From Margaritifera margaritifera (taxonomy: Eukaryota > Mollusca > Bivalvia > Unionida > Margaritiferidae), in assembly GCA_029931535.1 (NCBI GenBank), contig JAQPZY010001596.1, forward strand, positions 1,676,001-1,740,000: a stretch of DNA of 64,000 nucleotides, given 5' to 3'. Of the stretch, positions 35,655 to 44,899 are shown piece by piece. The notes below the pieces were generated by a model. It did no database searches, was not told the origin of the DNA, and worked only from the letters and a program-made list of their open reading frames with translations. The translations under genes and the position numbers were made by a program. The stretch's first letter is position 1. Each line of letters begins with the position of its first letter.

Positions 35655-36245
35655 AGGATGGGACGAGACAGACAAACATGGATAAAACCATATGCCCCTC
35701 CAGATGGGACAGGACAGACAGACATGGGTAACACTATATGCCCCCTCCAAATGGGACAGACATACATGGGTATTGCCATATGCCCCCTCTGAATGGGACA
35801 AGACAGACAGTTATGGGTAACACCATATGCCCTCCAGATGGGACAGGACAGACAGACATGGGTAACATCATATGCCCTCCAGATGGGACAGGACAGACAG
35901 ACATGAGTAACATCATATACACTCTCCAGATTGGGACAGACAGACAGACATGGGTAATGATATTTGCACCCTGCATATAGGACAGGACAGGCTGATATGG
36001 GTAACACCATATGCACCTCCATATGGGACAGGACAGGCTGATATGGGTAACACTATATGCACCTCCATATGGGACAGGACAGGCTGATATGGGTAACACC
36101 ATATGCACCTCCATATTCAACAGGACAAGTTGATATGGGTAACACTATATGCACCTCCATATGGGACAGGACAGGCTGATATGGGTAACATCATATGCCC
36201 CTGCAAATGCACAAGACAGACAGACATGGGTAACACTATATGCTC
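35655..36245 (+). repeat. 45-bp degenerate minisatellite, about 13 units
   Basis: Unit of about 45-47 bp: 'gggacaggacagacagacat' followed by 'gggtaacaccatatgcc' and 'ctccagat'. The first half uses 'cagacagacatgggta', the second half 'caggctgatatgggta', so two subfamilies are stacked. It grows directly out of the gacagac tail of the array before it. Confidence 0.85.
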
Positions 36246-36789
36246 CCTACATATATATGGCAGCTGCATAAAAATGTAAGCTCCTTGTTAATCAACTATG
36301 AAATCTAGATAATACATGTGCAGGAGTCACACCATTTATTATTAACCAAGCAGGGTACCAATCTCGATATGGGAGAACACAGGATACTATAGTTAATACT
36401 TCAAGATTGAGCCATTGGCTGTAATACCAGCATGGATTCTTTTTCAATTTTCTGAATATTTGCTCTGTGCTATTAAGATCCACATAGATTCTGTCTTTGT
36501 GATTACACAAAATCATTTTTTTGTCAGCAGGATAAAATTATCCTGTGTTTATCTTGTGTGAAACAGTTGATTAAGGCTGCTTTTACTGGTACAGTGCTTA
36601 AAGGACATGTATCTAAAACAAGAGTCCCTTGAAGGAACTGAGACTCTGCTGTCTGAAAAGAATTTCCAGGAATTCAAGACACGGCCATTTCTACTTTTGA
36701 ACTGCTGAGTGTTGAAACCATCTCTGATATTTTTGACTGATAAGATTTTCAAATTAGTCACTGTGGCAATCATACTTGATGTAAGATTA
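36246..36789. other. Non-coding; no feature recognised
   Basis: Two minus frames of 74 codons (36292-36516 and 36549-36773) have no start or splice context. Confidence 0.35.
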
Positions 36790-37290
36790 GCACCATTTTC
36801 ATTTAGGACAAACCAGACATCATTAGAAAACTATTGGTGACAACTCCATGACATTATGACCATTGATTCAGGAAGAGTACCACTAACAAGATTTTAAAGA
36901 TGGCCGTAGTGGCAGCCATATTTGATATAAGATGGGCACCATTTACACTTTGGACCAACTAGATATCATAAGAAGTCTTTTGCTGAAAACCCTATGTCAA
37001 TATGACCATCAATTCTAGAGAAGTAGCAATAACAAGATTCACAAGATGGCTGCTTTGGTAGATATATTTGATGTATGAGCCACACCATTTTCATTTAGGA
37101 CCACCTAGATCATGGAATGAATGTGTGCATCAAGTTTCATGGCAATCATCCAAGTAGTTTAGGAGTAGAGATAACAATCTTGTGCTAAAGGAAGGACAGA
37201 TGATGAACACTGGACAGGCAATGGATGATGGACAACAGGCCATCCCAAAAGCTCTTCTGGGATATGACCATTAGAGCTGAAAAAACACAT
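36790..37290 (+). repeat. Dispersed repeat with internal near-tandem units
   Basis: Three diverged units contain 'gatggc(tg/cg)...gccatatttgatgtaaga', 'caccattttcatttaggacca' and 'aactagatcat'. The 3' part (37185-37260) reads 'ggacagatgatgaacactgg', 'gatggacaacaggccatccc' and 'aaaagctcttctgggatatg', related to the repeat at 28200-28570. Confidence 0.6.
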
Positions 37291-37499
37291 TTTGGTTATT
37301 CAGAAAGTTTGTAATAGCTCATCTAAACTTGTATTTGAAATTAGTAAAGGTAATATGCACTTATTTTTCATATACACCTAATGATAGTGAAATGGACCAT
37401 GATATGACTATTTGAAAAGTTCGGTGTATATGAATTGTACCAAATTCAACAACAAATTTATTGATTGATTAAACTAAAAATGCATCCACAGAGGACAAT

Positions 37500-37700
37500 T
37501 TTTGTCCCTGCAAATGTGATGAAACTGAAGGACAAGTTCAAAGTCAAAAAGGGACAATAACTCCATAAAATGTTACTGGAAAATGGTGAAAATGATGAAA
37601 ATCAAATTTGACCTTCTCCATGTCAAGCCATAAACAAAATCTGATTTCACGCCATGAAGTGCTTCAAAAGCTGCTGAGCAGGAACCAGCATTCAAATTAG
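37500..37700 (+). repeat. Single unit of the 170-bp repeat
   Basis: Matches the 34340-35650 family (aatgttactggaaaatggtg, gccatgaagtgcttcaaaag, ctgctgagcaggaa). Confidence 0.6.
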
Positions 37701-38203
37701 CACCTGCCTACCAGTCTGACATCGATACTTTTCTGGTCTGATTGAAAAACAATTGAAGTAACTTGTCTTGTGGCCAGTTGAAAATGTTACAAGCCTATGA
37801 AAAGCAAATCTAGAGGAATAGTAAATGTTTTGGAGGACCAGGAACTTTTTAATGTTGCTGGTCCTTCAAGCCAGAGATAAATTTAGGGAAAGGGGAAAAA
37901 CTGGCGGAAAGTGAAGGACAAAGTAGAAGTTTTTGATCGAATCAAAATCTGCAATGGACATAAGGTGATGTGACAGGACAGATCAGGATGGACATAGGTA
38001 AACTATATCCCCCCTCCCCGGAGGAGAGTGGTATAAAAAAGGAAAGATTGCAAGAAGGAGAAGGCATAGACAGAACAACGTAAATAGATTAATAGTCATG
38101 CTAATAATTTATTTAGGAACAGAACTATCTCAGAGCATAATATGTATCGGATACTTTATCTCTTACAGACAGAAATGCTCATTTTTGCCATAAAAATACT
38201 GGA

Positions 38204-38291
38204 AAGCCTTTTTGGTATGCCACCACCATATCCATGGAGGAGGCACAAGGCCTTTTTGGTATGCCACCACCATACCAATGGAGGAGGCACA
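38204..38291 (+). repeat. 44-bp tandem duplication
   Basis: Two copies of 'gcctttttggtatgccacc' plus 'accatatccatggaggaggc', nearly identical. Confidence 0.9.
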
Positions 38292-38369
38292 TAGTCTTAC
38301 CATTTTCCATCTGTGCCGTAAGGCCATCACATAACATCCTGTCACATTAAGTCCCATCCCATCATGATT

Positions 38370-39170
38370 TCATTCTGGTCAATATTTTTTTTAAGGACTT
38401 GATGGATTCAAATGAAATTTTGGATAATGCTTAACATTAGTAATCTGTAGATCAGGTTTGATTTTCATCTTCCATCAAAAGTTAATGGAGTTATGACCCC
38501 GGTTTAACTTGGAACTTTGTCCTTCAATTTCATTATAATTTCATTTCCATTCAATAACTTTTGAAGGACCTGATAGATTCAAATCAACTTTGTCCTTCAA
38601 TTTCATTATAATTTCATTTCCACTCAATAACTTTTAAAGGACTTGATAGATTCAAATCAAATTTTGTAAGTCAAGTCCAAATGCAAACAACATAGACCCT
38701 GATCTGCCATTACTTTACAACTCAAAAGACCCAGATTTGGCAGCACATAATGCACCAGTAGATCTGGGTCTGTGCAGTTTTCAATTGGACTCATTTCCAC
38801 TCAATAACTTTTGAAGGACTTCATGGATTCAAACAAAATTTGATATCAGGCTTAACATAAAGAGGCCTTTGGTCAATTCAGATTTGCGCTATTTTCCAAT
38901 TAAATTTAAGAGAGTTATGGCCTGTTTGACATAATACTTTGTCATTAATTTGCATCAGAATTTTGTTTCTGTTCAATTCAAGGATTTGATGTACTGAAAC
39001 CAAATTCCGTATGAGGCTAAATTTACATAAAGGCCTATGTCAAGTTTGAATTTCACTATTTTCAAACAAAATTTAACGGAGTTATGGTCCTCATTTTTAC
39101 TAAAATCTTCGCCCTTCAGTTCCATCATATTGGTGGGGGCATCCATGTTGTATTGACACATTTCTAAGGT
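38370..39170 (-). repeat. 170-bp repeat family, inverted array
   Basis: Minus-strand units of the same family as 34340-35650 (inverse words 'ttgaaggacttgatggattc', 'tcatttccattcaataactt', 'gttatggcc'). A palindromic MITE (38666-38793) interrupts one unit. Confidence 0.65.
38666..38793. mobile_element. Palindromic MITE family P, copy C
   Basis: A short copy of about 128 bp: 'caaacaacatagaccctg' against inverse 'cagatctgggtctgtgcag', ends gtcaagtccaa / ttggactca. It splits a 170-bp repeat unit, which resumes with 'tttccactcaataactt', so it inserted after that array formed. Confidence 0.7.
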
Positions 39171-39353
39171 TTTCATATATTTTCATGTACTATGTGCCTG
39201 ATATCTAAATTTTTACAGCATGTGGTTACATGCTGAAATAGAACTTGTAAATTATTTATTTCAAGAAACAACTTTTTATTAAGCAGCACACTGATGGCCA
39301 TGCTTGCTAAAACAAAATGTACTCTACAAATTTAGAAATCAAACAATACTTAC

Positions 39354-39443
39354 GTAATATTGGAGAAGGAGTTAGGTGGGACTGACAGTAACCTCTCGAG
39401 TTCATCTACTAACTTTGTCACTCTTTGATAATCTCTATCCAAA
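39354..39443 (-). CDS. Internal exon of an unrecognised host gene (90 nt)
   Basis: On the minus strand a strong acceptor (ttatgtctttcag) ends at 39444 and a strong donor (TAC/GTAAGTATTG) begins at 39353. Between them one frame is open for 29 full codons and reads LDRDYQRVTKLVDELERLL then SVPPNSFSNI. The first base completes a codon begun in the previous exon and the last two bases (AC) begin the next. The preceding exon at 40643-40673 ends with two bases (CA), so the phases fit. The sequence is charged and leucine-spaced, suggesting helix. I do not recognise the protein. Confidence 0.65.
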
Positions 39444-40240
39444 CTGAAAGACATAAAGTAACAAAATATTTATCAACATATGAAATTTAACACTCGGGTA
39501 AATTTCATATTTGTGTAGTCTGGTATTCAACATATAATTTTGTTCATTAATTCTGATAATGTTTTCTTGAAAATATAACATAAATCTCATGGATAGCAGC
39601 AATATCCTGACTTGAATTGGTTTGCTGGGTGTATGGCATAAAATGGACAGACAAAACTGGGCATTCCATAAGAGCCTGTAGCCAGGTGATTCACCCACCT
39701 AAATCTGCCTCAGCAACCGGCTAATTATTGCTGCCCCCTGTGCACATACACACACACACGATTACTTTAAAATCTTTACCTGCTACTTCCAATTTTATCA
39801 AATGCCCGGACAAAAGCTCAGTGCAACAAAATTATAAAATCAGGAAATTGATGCAATGTATAATTGACACCACATCAGGATATTGGAAATGACATGATCT
39901 CTGCTGTAATACGAAAGTAGCTACTGTGACATAGGTTTCTCACTGTTCTATACAGGACAACATGGTTGCATTAATCCATGCTGAAACAAATTAATTTCCC
40001 TCTTCAATGTGCACGAGTGCATGAAAATCATACACACAAGATGACATATGATGATTCACCATGAACCTGAATGAAAGCTGGAAACCTCATTAATATTAAT
40101 AGTTTATATAGTAATCATTATATCAACGCTTGATTACTAAATAATAAGAAAAAATTAAGCATTTACTTAAATAACATTCTGCATTAAAGAAAAAAGATGC
40201 TCTAATTGCTTACAGTTTTTTTTTCTATCAGAGATATAAT
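39444..40240. other. Intron-like, no feature recognised
   Basis: Lies between two candidate exons of the minus-strand gene. A short (CA)n run is near 39741-39758. Confidence 0.35.
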
Positions 40241-40434
40241 ATATATATACTCACTTATAAGTCAGTTCCAACTGCAAACAACATAGTCCCTGATCTGCTG
40301 TCTCATAATGCCCCAGCAGATCAGTGTCTATGTTGTTTGTTTTATTGATTATTCCTTTAAAAAAAATGCATTATGCAATGGCATATCTGGGTCTATGCAG
40401 TTTGCACTTGGATCCAACTTAAACAGGAGTATAT
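40241..40434. mobile_element. Palindromic MITE family P, copy D
   Basis: Begins 'atatatatactcacttataa' and ends 'ttaaacaggagtatata'. Internal arms 'caaacaacatagtccctg' and 'catatctgggtctatgcag' as in the other copies. Confidence 0.8.
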
Positions 40435-40642
40435 ACAGTGCCAACTTGGAAAGGTTATAAAAAGTTATTTAGCAGAAATTTTGTAGTTTTCAGTATTTAC
40501 TGGTTTTGTCTCTGCTATAAATGTAATTAATATTACATAAAGTCATTGTCATATTAATCTTTTGCCAATGTGCTATAAAATGTGGATAAACAGTTGTTAA
40601 ATTGTATCTTTCTTTATTAAAAGTTAATAATCACACACTTAC

Positions 40643-40673
40643 TGAAACATAAGCAGTCTATCCACATTTTTAC
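40643..40673 (-). CDS. Candidate 31-nt micro-exon of the same host gene
   Basis: Minus strand: acceptor ttgctccattctag, then 31 nt, then donor TTTCA/GTAAGTGTG. It starts with two bases (GT) that complete the G ending the exon at 53947-54071, encodes KNVDRLLMF, and ends with CA, completed by the T that begins the exon at 39354-39443. All three exons therefore read through in one frame. The short length alone would be weak evidence; the double phase match and the strong donor support it. Confidence 0.5.
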
Positions 40674-41061
40674 CTAGAATGGAGCAAATTTACCACTTGC
40701 TTACAGATTTGTGCTACTAAGTAACAAATCTGGCAGAACAATTTGACTACCACAAATTTTTTAAAGGAAAGAACTAACAGTGACATTTCTACATCTTGGT
40801 AAGCAATTTTGCTACAGGAATATAACAAGCAAATTTAGCGATGAGGTGAAAAAGTTCACATCAATGAAATCTGACTGTGACCTTTAAGACAAAGCTGTAA
40901 ATTTACTGGGCAGACATGGAAAGTAAGTTTTATGGCCCTATCTCGAAGGGATTAATGTAAAAATACAGAAAAGGGCTAAAAATCATTTGTCAGAGACCTT
41001 TACCCTGAAGATAAAACCTTGACTGTAATACATGAAATGCCCTCAAAGTGAGAAGCATACA
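40674..41061. other. Intron-like; no feature recognised
   Basis: AT-rich, with a fragment resembling the gacctt-type repeats near 40860-41040. Confidence 0.35.
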
Positions 41062-41272
41062 ATATATATACTTGCTTTTAAGTCCAACTGCAAACTACAC
41101 AGACCCAGATCTGCCATTGCATAATGCGCCAGCAGATCTAGGTCAATGCAGTTTTTTAGGAGTAATCAGTAGAACAAACAATACAGACCCTGATCTGCTG
41201 GCCCCTTATGCGATGACAGATCATGATCTATGTTGTTTCCAGTTGCATTTGACTTATAAGCAAGTATATATA
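41062..41272. mobile_element. Palindromic MITE family P, copy E
   Basis: The clearest copy: left 'tatatatacttgcttttaag' plus 'tccaactgcaaac', right 'gttgcatttgacttataagc' plus 'aagtatatata'. Nested arms carry 'cagacccagatctgcc', 'gcgccagcagatctagg' and 'accctgatctgctgg'. It ends 2-4 bp before the TAA flanking the 3.61-kb transposon. Confidence 0.85.
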
Positions 41273-41276
41273 GTAA

Positions 41277-41302
41277 CGGCTAAAACACGGTATTGGTGCT
41301 GA
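41277..41302 (+). repeat. Left terminal inverted repeat
   Basis: 26 bp beginning CGGCTAAAACACGG, identical to the inverse of 44861-44886. Confidence 0.9.
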
Positions 41303-41867
41303 TAAAGGAATTTTCATGTTATATGCATGAAATAGAAAAATTAAACAAGATATGAACCAATTTTAAAGATTGGTAAGCCTGGCATATACCTCTCTTACTT
41401 TCCTGAAAATTTCAAGAGGTTAGTGTAACCCATTGTTGAGATATGCATGGAAACAAGCTCTAAAAATGGCCATTTTTGAGCGTTATGTAGTCTCACTCGA
41501 AAAAAGCTTGAATATAAAATAGAGAATTCTCTAAATATCATACTGAAATTATGCATTTATTGGTCTGGTTTTATGCGGAATTCTATCCTGCAAATATTGC
41601 TTCTTGAATTAAAGAAATCGGTAAAATATTATGGATTTTATAAGCAAAATACCGTCAGTAGAAGTTTTGTTTCAACACTGAAATTCAAACACTAATCTGT
41701 TGTTATATGCCAACATTTTGTACAAAATAACATTCATTATAACTTTTATTGACATCTAGAACTCGACTTTATATTATAATAAGTAGTAAAACCATTTAAA
41801 TCACATGGCTAGCCAAGATATTCGATTGAGAGCTTGTTCTTTGTCAAACTTTCCAGTTCTAAATTTT

Positions 41868-41882
41868 GTAGTGTCTGTAACC
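41868..41882 (+). repeat. Transposon internal motif, copy 1 (forward)
   Basis: GTAGTGTCTGTAACC. One of seven exact 14-bp copies within this element. The others are at 42033-42046 (inverse), 42416-42430 (forward), 42759-42773 (inverse), 43982-43996 (forward), 44331-44345 (forward) and 44686-44699 (forward). Subterminal repeats like this are usually transposase-binding sites in other DNA transposons. That role is inferred here. Confidence 0.85.
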
Positions 41883-42032
41883 TTTACAAGTTTATATGGC
41901 AATAATTTTGTTGTTTCATTATGGAAAAGTATAAATCCTACAAAGGCTCATGTGTATCCATGTGATGTCCAAGTTGGCCAAAATTGGTGGTGCTGTATTG
42001 TACCATTAAAAAACAGCAACTCAATAAAAAAA

Positions 42033-42046
42033 GTTACAGACACTAC
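42033..42046 (-). repeat. Transposon internal motif, copy 2 (inverse)
   Basis: GTTACAGACACTAC on the plus strand, inverse of copy 1. Confidence 0.85.
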
Positions 42047-42337
42047 ACAAACAGGTATAAAAATGAAAGATAAAAGTATTGTTCTACTTGTCATTAAAAC
42101 ATTGTTTTTCTCAATAGAAAGTTCCATCTTATGTGATGTAATGTTGCATCATCTATTTACCTCTGCAGCCAAGAGCAAAAAAGTGATGCAATAACTCTCT
42201 TGATTGAATATTGCATCATTCTTGCAGCACTGTCTGTTTGAGTAATTTACTACAAGACAATGTAACCTGAATTTCTTATCCTAGAAGAAGCTGCCTAATT
42301 ACTTTTTCTGTTCTTTACCATGGTACATCCCTAAGAC

Positions 42338-42377
42338 ATGGGAAGACGACAAAAGCAAACCTCTGGGAACAACTCTG
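42338..42377 (+). CDS. First coding exon of the transposon gene (N-terminal, basic)
   Basis: ATG at 42338 starts MGRRQKQTSGNNS, and the exon ends one base into the next codon at a consensus donor CTG/GTAAGTTT (GT at 42378). The matching acceptor ttgtttgcttttag/G ends at 43036. Splicing joins the phase correctly to SKDKPEEDEQKIKARREKT and LKVQAWRKKQRVRVRNRE. The resulting N-terminus is strongly basic, as is common for DNA-binding ends of transposases. The start was chosen because it gives an open frame across a good donor. An upstream 129-codon frame (41805-42194) overlaps motif copies and has no such link. Confidence 0.5.
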
Positions 42378-42415
42378 GTAAGTTTGTATTGAATGGTAAA
42401 CCACACTCTTAAATT

Positions 42416-42430
42416 GTAGTGTCTGTAACC
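42416..42430 (+). repeat. Transposon internal motif, copy 3 (forward)
   Basis: GTAGTGTCTGTAACC, inside the predicted intron 42378-43036. Confidence 0.85.
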
Positions 42431-42758
42431 AATATCCCCTTTTTATACTGTCTATGACTTTATCCCTGTTTTTTTTTTAAAAATGAAGCCAAATTATGTT
42501 TCCTATTACAGTATTGATGTGTAAGGCTAAATTTTGACATATTGTCTGTCTGCAATTTGTAATATTTTGGTATATTTATAGTTTCTTTCATCTAGATTTC
42601 TGATAACAGGCAACATTTTCAGTGATTTCTTACAATATGCAATTGAAACTGAGTATTTTTGCATTCCATATCATTAGACTAGTAAATTCAAACAGAAATA
42701 TTATGAGAATTCAATGAGCTCAGACTTAGTATTGGATACATTGCTGATATTGTCAAAT

Positions 42759-42773
42759 GGTTACAGACACTAC
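42759..42773 (-). repeat. Transposon internal motif, copy 4 (inverse)
   Basis: GGTTACAGACACTAC on the plus strand, inside the predicted intron. Confidence 0.85.
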
Positions 42774-43036
42774 TAGACATGTGAATTGACCCGACTGTTG
42801 TTTACATTATTAAGGAAAGTGTGCAATCATTGTAAATGCTAGAACATTGAATAATCATCAGGTTTTATGCTATTTCTTTTTCAATCAGATACTTTTCTTT
42901 AAGAATCTACAGGTTATTCCAGTTTGCTTATGTATGAAAGCATATTGCGTACTCATTACAAGTATGTTTTGTAAAGTCTAAATTTCATCCGTATACATAG
43001 AGGAACAAAAATGAGAATGAAGTTGTTTGCTTTTAG

Positions 43037-43957
43037 GAAGCAAAGATAAGCCAGAAGAAGATGAACAGAAGATTAAAGCTAGAAGGGAGAAGACGAGGCT
43101 AAAGGTACAAGCCTGGAGAAAAAAACAGAGGGTTAGGGTTAGAAACAGAGAAACTGAAAATGGAAAATACAGATAATGAAGCTAAAACAGTTTCGAGAAG
43201 GGAGTTCATCCTTGTTAAAGATGTTGAGAGAAATAGAGAAGAAACTGATGTGCAAACACTGCAAGGTACAAGAAAATTACATGCTGTAAAGTCAGGAAGC
43301 AATGATTATGAACTGAGCATAAGAAATCTGAGCTGTTATTGTGAGCAATGCATGAAGGTTGACGGGAGATGCAACTTCAGCGAAAATGTTAATGCCTGGG
43401 AAATGAGAAAGTTAGTACTCAATAAAGATAATTTAAGTCAGAAAGGAAAACAACTTAAAGACAAGAATCCATCAACAATAGAAAATAATGACAAGAAAAG
43501 AAAACAAGGAAGTAACCAGAAAGATCATAACTCAGCAACAAGCGAAAAGCCTAATAAGAAACGGAAGTCAACAGAAAGACAAAACATTGTGACAAAGAAG
43601 ATCAAAGTTGACAAAAAAGCACCAACCAACACAGAGAAACCAATAGAGAAATACCACCCTGGAGAATTTGTTGCTGTAGGACTTAAGCCAAAGAAGGGAC
43701 CTCTAGATGTATACTTAGCAGAAGTAATAGACATTCTTCATAACGAAGTTAGACTTAAATACATGAGAAAGTCTGGCAACATGTATGTTTGGCCTGAAAA
43801 AGATGATTATTCACAAGAGGCTCTAGATGCTATCTTGTACAGGGTAAAAGCTCCACAAATAGTCAATGAAAGGGGTCATTTCAAGTTTAATGCAGCTGAA
43901 TTGTCTAAGCTCAAGTCAAATCTGGAAAAAAATCATAAGCACTTCTATTTGAAATGA
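43037..43957 (+). CDS. Transposon-encoded protein: C-terminal part of a transposase-like family, catalytic core absent
   Basis: The main frame is open from 43103 (first ATG 43160, 265 codons, stop 43955-43957). Visible order: charged leader (REFILVKDVERN), then GTRKLHAV, then a cysteine motif SCYCEQCMKVDGRCNF, a lysine-rich linker of about 70 residues with nuclear-localisation-like KKRK, then a globular end with HPGEFVAVGLKP, VYLAEVIDILHNEVRLKYM, NMYVWPEKDD and VNERGHFKF. From memory, proteins of aphid, fish and cnidarian repeats share this C-terminal order (GT.K.H, SC.C, then a W-P-rich barrel and 'RG.F.F') after a long middle region with an 'HGKG..DG.GG' segment. That middle region is missing here. 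The frame of exon 43037 (rem. basic segment) is shifted by one base relative to the main frame. A 7-A run at 43119-43125 is a likely slip site, or the boundary of an internal deletion. It could act as a truncated regulator or be dead. Confidence 0.6.
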
Positions 43958-43981
43958 CAATATAAAGTCAAGGTTTAATGT

Positions 43982-43996
43982 GTAGTGTCTGTAACC
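43982..43996 (+). repeat. Transposon internal motif, copy 5 (forward)
   Basis: GTAGTGTCTGTAACC, 25 bp after the stop codon. Confidence 0.85.
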
Positions 43997-44330
43997 TTAA
44001 GATCAATCACATATGGGTCTGTGTTTGAGTCAGCACCTTGGGTTGAACAATACTTTAGTGACTATGATTTATTGAACATTCATTATACTTCAATATTTTA
44101 CTCTTACAAACACTATTTAGTATTAAACTTTCAAGTGCTATTTACCAGTTCATAATTTTAACACAAGTATTGGACATATACCTGTTACAATGTGGTTTTA
44201 TCATTTTATTAACTAATCAACATTCATTTAATGAATAATTCTAGTCAATGTGTTCATGTTGAATTATTTTTGAAGTGAATTTTATGGAGATATGTATGGT
44301 TCTGCAGCTGTATTGAAATGCTATAGTTTT

Positions 44331-44345
44331 GTAGTGTCTGTAACC
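44331..44345 (+). repeat. Transposon internal motif, copy 6 (forward)
   Basis: GTAGTGTCTGTAACC in the 3' untranslated region. Confidence 0.85.
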
Positions 44346-44633
44346 AATTTTATGGACAATGTACTTCTGACTCTTATGGAAGTTTGCAATACTTTTGGCC
44401 AGTATTAATGATTTTGTTTGTTTAAATATTCTTCTTGGTGTTAGATAAATGCCTAAATAAGATTATTCTATGTCTTTTATGTTTGTTATGCAAAAGTTTC
44501 ATGGTTAGGTTTTTTTTCTTAGTGATACCTTTGTCATAGATGTTTTGATTTTGTTATTAAGTTGTTTACCACTTCCAGTTATGTTGTTTACTTTAAATGT
44601 TGATATCCTGTTACTGATGTTACTGTGAAAAAA

Positions 44634-44639
44634 AATAAA
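44634..44639 (+). terminator. Polyadenylation signal of the transposon gene
   Basis: AATAAA 677 bp after the stop, followed by T-rich sequence (ttttaaagttttcatgctg) suitable as a downstream element. It lies just before the last internal motif and the right TIR. Confidence 0.5.
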
Positions 44640-44685
44640 GTTTTAAAGTTTTCATGCTGTTTTTCTTGCATGTTATACACCAAGT

Positions 44686-44699
44686 GTAGTGTCTGTAAC
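44686..44699 (+). repeat. Transposon internal motif, copy 7 (forward)
   Basis: GTAGTGTCTGTAAC, 162 bp inside the right TIR. Confidence 0.85.
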
Positions 44700-44860
44700 T
44701 GTTGTTATACCAATGAATTGAAATAATGGTTAAACAAAATCGCATGCATGTTCAAGCTAAATCTAACTTGATCTGACTAGGGGACACCCTAGGGTATATA
44801 ATGAGCTTCATTGAAATGTTCTATCAAACATTTCAATTTTTTAAGTGAGTGAGACTACTC

Positions 44861-44886
44861 TCAGCACCAATACCGTGTTTTAGCCG
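44861..44886 (-). repeat. Right terminal inverted repeat
   Basis: 26 bp ending CCGTGTTTTAGCCG, exact inverse of 41277-41302, followed by TAA. Confidence 0.9.
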
Positions 44887-44899
44887 TAAGTGTACCATG

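Larger units (their letters stand above)
41277..44886 (+). mobile_element. 3.61-kb DNA transposon with 26-bp TIRs and TAA target duplication
   Basis: Left TIR 41277-41302 starts CGGCTAAAACACGGTATTGG. Right TIR 44861-44886 is its exact 26-bp inverse. Both sides are flanked by TAA (41274-41276, 44887-44889). A further inverse pair, GTAGTCTCACTC at about 41488-41499 and its inverse at 44849-44860, lies inside. Seven copies of GTAGTGTCTGTAAC in both orientations surround the gene (listed separately). It carries a two-exon gene ending at 43957 and AATAAA at 44634-44639. A 3-bp TAA duplication is usual for PIF/Harbinger-type transposons, but no Harbinger transposase is seen and the TIR start is unlike those I know. 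The exact TIR identity implies recent movement. Superfamily left open. Confidence 0.85.

Noticed and set aside
35624..36120. Minus-strand frames of 128-132 codons rich in C, P and M
   Set aside because: Derived from the 45-bp degenerate minisatellite.
41805..42194. 129-codon plus frame inside the 3.61-kb transposon
   Set aside because: It runs over two internal motif copies in opposite orientation, has no splice link to the real gene and its composition is not protein-like in the first half.
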